The notes beneath the pieces are model-generated. The model was not told the DNA's origin. It did not search any database and saw only the letters and a list, made by a program, of their open reading frames with translations. The translations under genes were made by a program, and so were the position numbers. A DNA stretch of 64,000 bases from Asaia bogorensis (GTDB lineage: Bacteria > Pseudomonadota > Alphaproteobacteria > Acetobacterales > Acetobacteraceae), in the NCBI GenBank assembly GCA_945897825.1, contig CAMDGX010000008.1, positions 1-64,000 on the forward strand, given 5' to 3'. Shown one piece after another: positions 61,507 through 64,000 of the stretch (positions within the stretch are counted from its first letter, which is position 1; each line of letters begins with the position of its first letter).

Positions 61507-62289
61507 ATGACCGAGCCGACCCTGATTGCGCCCACCATGGCTAAGCCGCACGTGACTGCGCCTCATTTGGCCGTTCCCGGCCCGACCCTGCAGGATCCCC
61601 TGATGTCTGAACGCAAGCGCGTCGCGGCCGCCTTGACGACCGAACAGTTCGTCGCGGTGGACTACATCCCGCGCAGCGTTCTGGTGGCCAAGCGGGCGAT
61701 GGACATCCTGGTCGCGGTGTTCGGGCTGTTGCTGACCGCGCCGCTGTGGCCGCTGGTGGCGCTGGCGATCCGGCTCGATTCGCCCGGGCCGGTGATCTAC
61801 CGCCAGATGCGGGTGGGGCGGATGCGGGCGGACCGGACCGATGTGTTCATGATCCTGAAGTTCCGCTCGATGCGCGCCGATGCGGAGAAGGGCACCGGGG
61901 CGGTGTGGGCGCAGAAGCACGATCCGCGCATCACCCGGGTGGGGGCGTTCATCCGCAAGACGCGGCTCGACGAGTTGCCGCAGCTGATCAACGTGCTGCG
62001 CGGCGACATGTCGGTGGTGGGGCCGCGGCCGGAGCGGCCGGCGATGTATGGGCGGCTGGAGCAGGCGGTGCCGTTCTTCGCCGACCGCACCGCGGGGCTG
62101 CGCCCGGGGGTTACGGGGCTGACGCAGGTGGTTCAGGGCTACGACAACAGCGTGGAGGATGTGCGGCGCAAGGTGGGGTTCGATGCCGCCTATGCCATGC
62201 GGCTGGCGACGTTCCGCGGCTGGCTGGCCTCCGACATGTCGATCATGCTGCGCACGCTCAATGTGATGGTGTCTGGCCGGGGGCAGTAG
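61507..62289 (+). CDS. Undecaprenyl-phosphate sugar phosphotransferase (bacterial sugar transferase)
   Basis: A 260-residue protein of the PF02397 family, which transfers a sugar-1-phosphate onto undecaprenyl phosphate to start polysaccharide assembly. It has one membrane segment (about residues 65-85: [21 protein letters not shown]), then [31 protein letters not shown] and [25 protein letters not shown], the family signature. The ATG at 61507 has GAAGGCGG upstream; an ATG at 61474 would add 11 residues. A clear sigma-54 promoter lies upstream. A hairpin follows the stop. Confidence 0.92.
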   Translation: MTEPTLIAPTMAKPHVTAPHLAVPGPTLQDPLMSERKRVAAALTTEQFVAVDYIPRSVLVAKRAMDILVAVFGLLLTAPLWPLVALAIRLDSPGPVIYRQMRVGRMRADRTDVFMILKFRSMRADAEKGTGAVWAQKHDPRITRVGAFIRKTRLDELPQLINVLRGDMSVVGPRPERPAMYGRLEQAVPFFADRTAGLRPGVTGLTQVVQGYDNSVEDVRRKVGFDAAYAMRLATFRGWLASDMSIMLRTLNVMVSGRGQ

Positions 62290-62306
62290 GGCGGCGGCCG
62301 GGCCCT

Positions 62307-62339
62307 GGCCCCGCGCCTTCCTTTTGCGCGGCGGGGGCC
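62307..62339 (+). terminator. GC-rich hairpin after the sugar transferase gene
   Basis: GGCCCCGCGCC pairs imperfectly with a GCGCGGCGGGGGCC segment around a TTCCTTTT loop, 18 bases past the stop. The outer GGCCCC/GGGGCC arms are perfect. No T run follows. It could end the sugar transferase transcript before ppiD. Confidence 0.4.
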
Positions 62340-62411
62340 GATCTGGCATAGGGCGCTCTCCCTTGCGGCGCGCGTCGCGGCCGGGGGCTTTTCGCTGTCC
62401 GGGATGAACCG

Positions 62412-64000
62412 ATGATCTCCATGTTCCGCGCCTTCCTTGGCACCTGGGCGGCGAAGTTGTTCTTCGTCGCGCTGATCGGCGTGTTCGTGCTTTGGGGCGT
62501 GGGGGATGTGTTCACGAGCCGCACGACCGACCTGTCGGTGGCGACCGTCGGCGACAAGCGGATCGAGCTGGACGAGGTGAACGAGGCCTATCGCCGGCAG
62601 CTTTCGCAGGTGACGCGGATGCTGGGCGGGACGGTGGAGCCGACCATGGAGATGAAGCGCGGCGTGGCGGCGCAGGCGCTGGAGCGGCTGATCACCCAGG
62701 TTGCGGTGACGGCGGCGGTGGCGGACATGGGGCTGGTGGTGCCGGACGAGGCGCTGCGCCAGGCGGTGTGGGACACGCCGGCGTTCGCCGGGCCGGGCGG
62801 GCAGTTCGACCGCAACCAGTTCCAGGCGGTGCTGCGCAACAACGGGCTGAGCGAGCAGCGCTTCCTGGACATCATGCGCCAGGAGATCGCCCAGCGGCAG
62901 CTGCTGGCGACGGCGCGGGCGGGGGCGACGAGCCCGGAGGTGATGACGCGGCTGGTCTATGCGTTCCAGCAGGAGAAGCGCGTGGCGGAGATGGTGGAGC
63001 TGCGCTTCGATCGCGTGGCCCGCCCGGAGGCGCCGCCGCGGCTCGTGCTGGAGCGGTGGCATGCCAACAACATCCTGCGCTTCTCCACCCCGGAATACCG
63101 CCGCATCCGTGCGGTGGTGCTGGCGCCGGAGCGGCTGGTGGCGGAGGTCGAGGCGGACGAGATTTCGATGCGCGCGGCCTATGCGGCGCGGTCGGCGGAG
63201 TTCAACCAGCCGGAGCGGCGCAGCGTGCAGGTGCTGTTGAGCCAGGACGAGGCGCGGGCGAAGGCGCTGGCGGACCGCTGGGCGGGCGGGGCGGACTGGG
63301 CGGCGATGCAGGCGGCGGCGAAGGAAGACGGGGCGGCGCCGGTGGAGCTGACCGATGCGGTGCAGGGCGAGATCCCGGCGCCCGAGCTGGCCGAGGCGAT
63401 CTTCGCGGCGCCGGCCGAGACGGTGGCCGGGCCGGTGCGCAGCGCGCTGGGCTGGCACGTGGTGCGGGTGACGAAGGTGACGCCGGGCTCGACGCGCAGC
63501 TTCGAGGAGGTGCGGCCGCTGCTGGAGATCCAGGTGCGCAACGACAAGGCGGCGGACATTCTGTACGACCGCGCCAACAAGGTGGATGACCTGCTGGCCG
63601 GCGGTGCGCCGCTGGAGGAGATGCCGGGGGACCTGGGCCTGGCCGGGGTGGCGGGCACGCTGGATGCGCGCGGGATCACTTCCGACGGCACGCCGGCGCC
63701 GATCCCGGGCAGCGACGAGTTGCGCGCCGCGCTGATCCAGGCGGTGTTCCGGGCGCAGAAGGGCGAGCCGCCGCGGCTGATCGAGGCGCCGCGCCGGCCG
63801 GGGGTGCTGTCGGGCTACTTCGCCTTCGATGTGGAGGAGGTGATGCCGCCGGCGCCGCGCCCGTACGAGGAGGTGGCGGACGCGGTGCTGGAGGACTGGA
63901 CCGAGGCGGAGATCCGCCGCACCCAGGAGGAGGCGGCCGCGCGGATGCTGGAGGCGATCAAGGGCGGGCAGAGCCTGGCCGATGCCGCGCTGGTGGCCGA
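62412..64000 (+). CDS. ppiD: Peptidylprolyl isomerase PpiD/SurA-type chaperone (C-terminus beyond window)
   Basis: The first 529 residues of a periplasmic folding factor anchored in the inner membrane. MISMFRAFLGTWAAKLFFVALIGVFVLWGVGDVF is the N-terminal anchor. It is followed by a SurA_N-like domain (VATVGDKRIELDEVNEAYRRQLSQV, FDRNQFQAVLRNNGLSEQRFLDIMRQEI) and a parvulin-type domain with RSVQVLLSQDEARAKALADRW, GEIPAPELAEAIFAAP and GPVRSALGWHVVRVTKV. Parvulin active-site residues are only partly conserved, as usual in PpiD. The ATG at 62412 is the first that keeps the anchor intact. Downstream genes are outside. Confidence 0.88.
   Translation, partial: MISMFRAFLGTWAAKLFFVALIGVFVLWGVGDVFTSRTTDLSVATVGDKRIELDEVNEAYRRQLSQVTRMLGGTVEPTMEMKRGVAAQALERLITQVAVTAAVADMGLVVPDEALRQAVWDTPAFAGPGGQFDRNQFQAVLRNNGLSEQRFLDIMRQEIAQRQLLATARAGATSPEVMTRLVYAFQQEKRVAEMVELRFDRVARPEAPPRLVLERWHANNILRFSTPEYRRIRAVVLAPERLVAEVEADEISMRAAYAARSAEFNQPERRSVQVLLSQDEARAKALADRWAGGADWAAMQAAAKEDGAAPVELTDAVQGEIPAPELAEAIFAAPAETVAGPVRSALGWHVVRVTKVTPGSTRSFEEVRPLLEIQVRNDKAADILYDRANKVDDLLAGGAPLEEMPGDLGLAGVAGTLDARGITSDGTPAPIPGSDELRAALIQAVFRAQKGEPPRLIEAPRRPGVLSGYFAFDVEEVMPPAPRPYEEVADAVLEDWTEAEIRRTQEEAAARMLEAIKGGQSLADAALVA

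Overview
The window is a 64 kb stretch of GC-rich bacterial chromosome. Genes are tightly packed on both strands and often joined by ATGA, GTGA or TGATG overlaps. Protein families, gene neighbourhoods and intergenic repeats point to an alphaproteobacterium, most likely an Acetobacteraceae/Rhodospirillales member. This placement is by recognition, not by search. No rRNA, tRNA, CRISPR array, transposase, integrase or phage module was seen. Most of the window looks like core chromosome; one AT-richer patch near 55.1-55.8 kb looks foreign.

Layout. 0-5 kb (minus strand): end of an ornithine cyclodeaminase-like gene, a class III-like polyphosphate kinase 2, an MFS transporter, a YdfG-type dehydrogenase and a three-module glycosyltransferase/methyltransferase-like protein. 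5-8 kb: secreted PhoD phosphatase and a secreted endonuclease/exonuclease/phosphatase-family protein, separated by a hairpin-rich repeat. 8-12.7 kb: a three-gene 2-oxoacid:ferredoxin oxidoreductase operon (FAD/Fe-S electron-transfer subunit, alpha, beta). 12.8-18 kb: truncated haemoglobin, PRC-barrel protein, MFS transporter and a complete polar amino-acid ABC transporter. 18-27 kb: envelope and glycan genes (membrane protein, HAD-UbiA fusion, SMR-type protein, beta-helix protein, two glycosyltransferases, flippase), with cysK in the middle behind a perfect 26-bp palindrome. 27-37.5 kb: ComM, metallophosphoesterase, RadC, an MlrC-like M81 peptidase, two SDRs, an FkbM methyltransferase, an orphan peptide-type binding protein and MetY. 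37.7-45 kb: GH36 alpha-galactosidase, an ABC-F ATPase with a probable leader peptide, and membrane proteins (YetF, MscS, DUF2254). 45-50.4 kb: a BLUF photoreceptor, an AbgB-like amidohydrolase, a LuxR-type regulator and two PEP-CTERM proteins, one a zinc metalloprotease. 50.7-58.2 kb: MaoC hydratase, alpha/beta hydrolase, malate synthase G, a low-GC Sel1-repeat gene, RraA-like protein, an Acr3-type transporter and an NTF2-like protein. 58.4-64 kb: STAS protein, Hpt protein, sigma-54 response regulator, a good sigma-54 promoter, an undecaprenyl-phosphate sugar transferase and the start of PpiD.

How the genes work together. Phosphorus scavenging and storage genes (ppk2, phoD, EEP protein) are close together near the left end. 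Sulfur assimilation is represented by cysK and metY. Several clusters serve the envelope: polyprenyl-linked sugars at 18-21 kb, glycan assembly and export at 23-27 kb, and exopolysaccharide initiation at 61.5 kb. The last is apparently wired to its own phosphorelay through a sigma-54 promoter. The LuxR-type gene lies beside two PEP-CTERM genes whose upstream regions share a GTAACTCT-containing inverted repeat, suggesting a small regulon.

Three features deserve most attention: a roughly 125-bp three-hairpin intergenic element present in three copies; the Hpt / sigma-54 regulator / sugar transferase circuit; and the leader peptide in front of the ABC-F gene.
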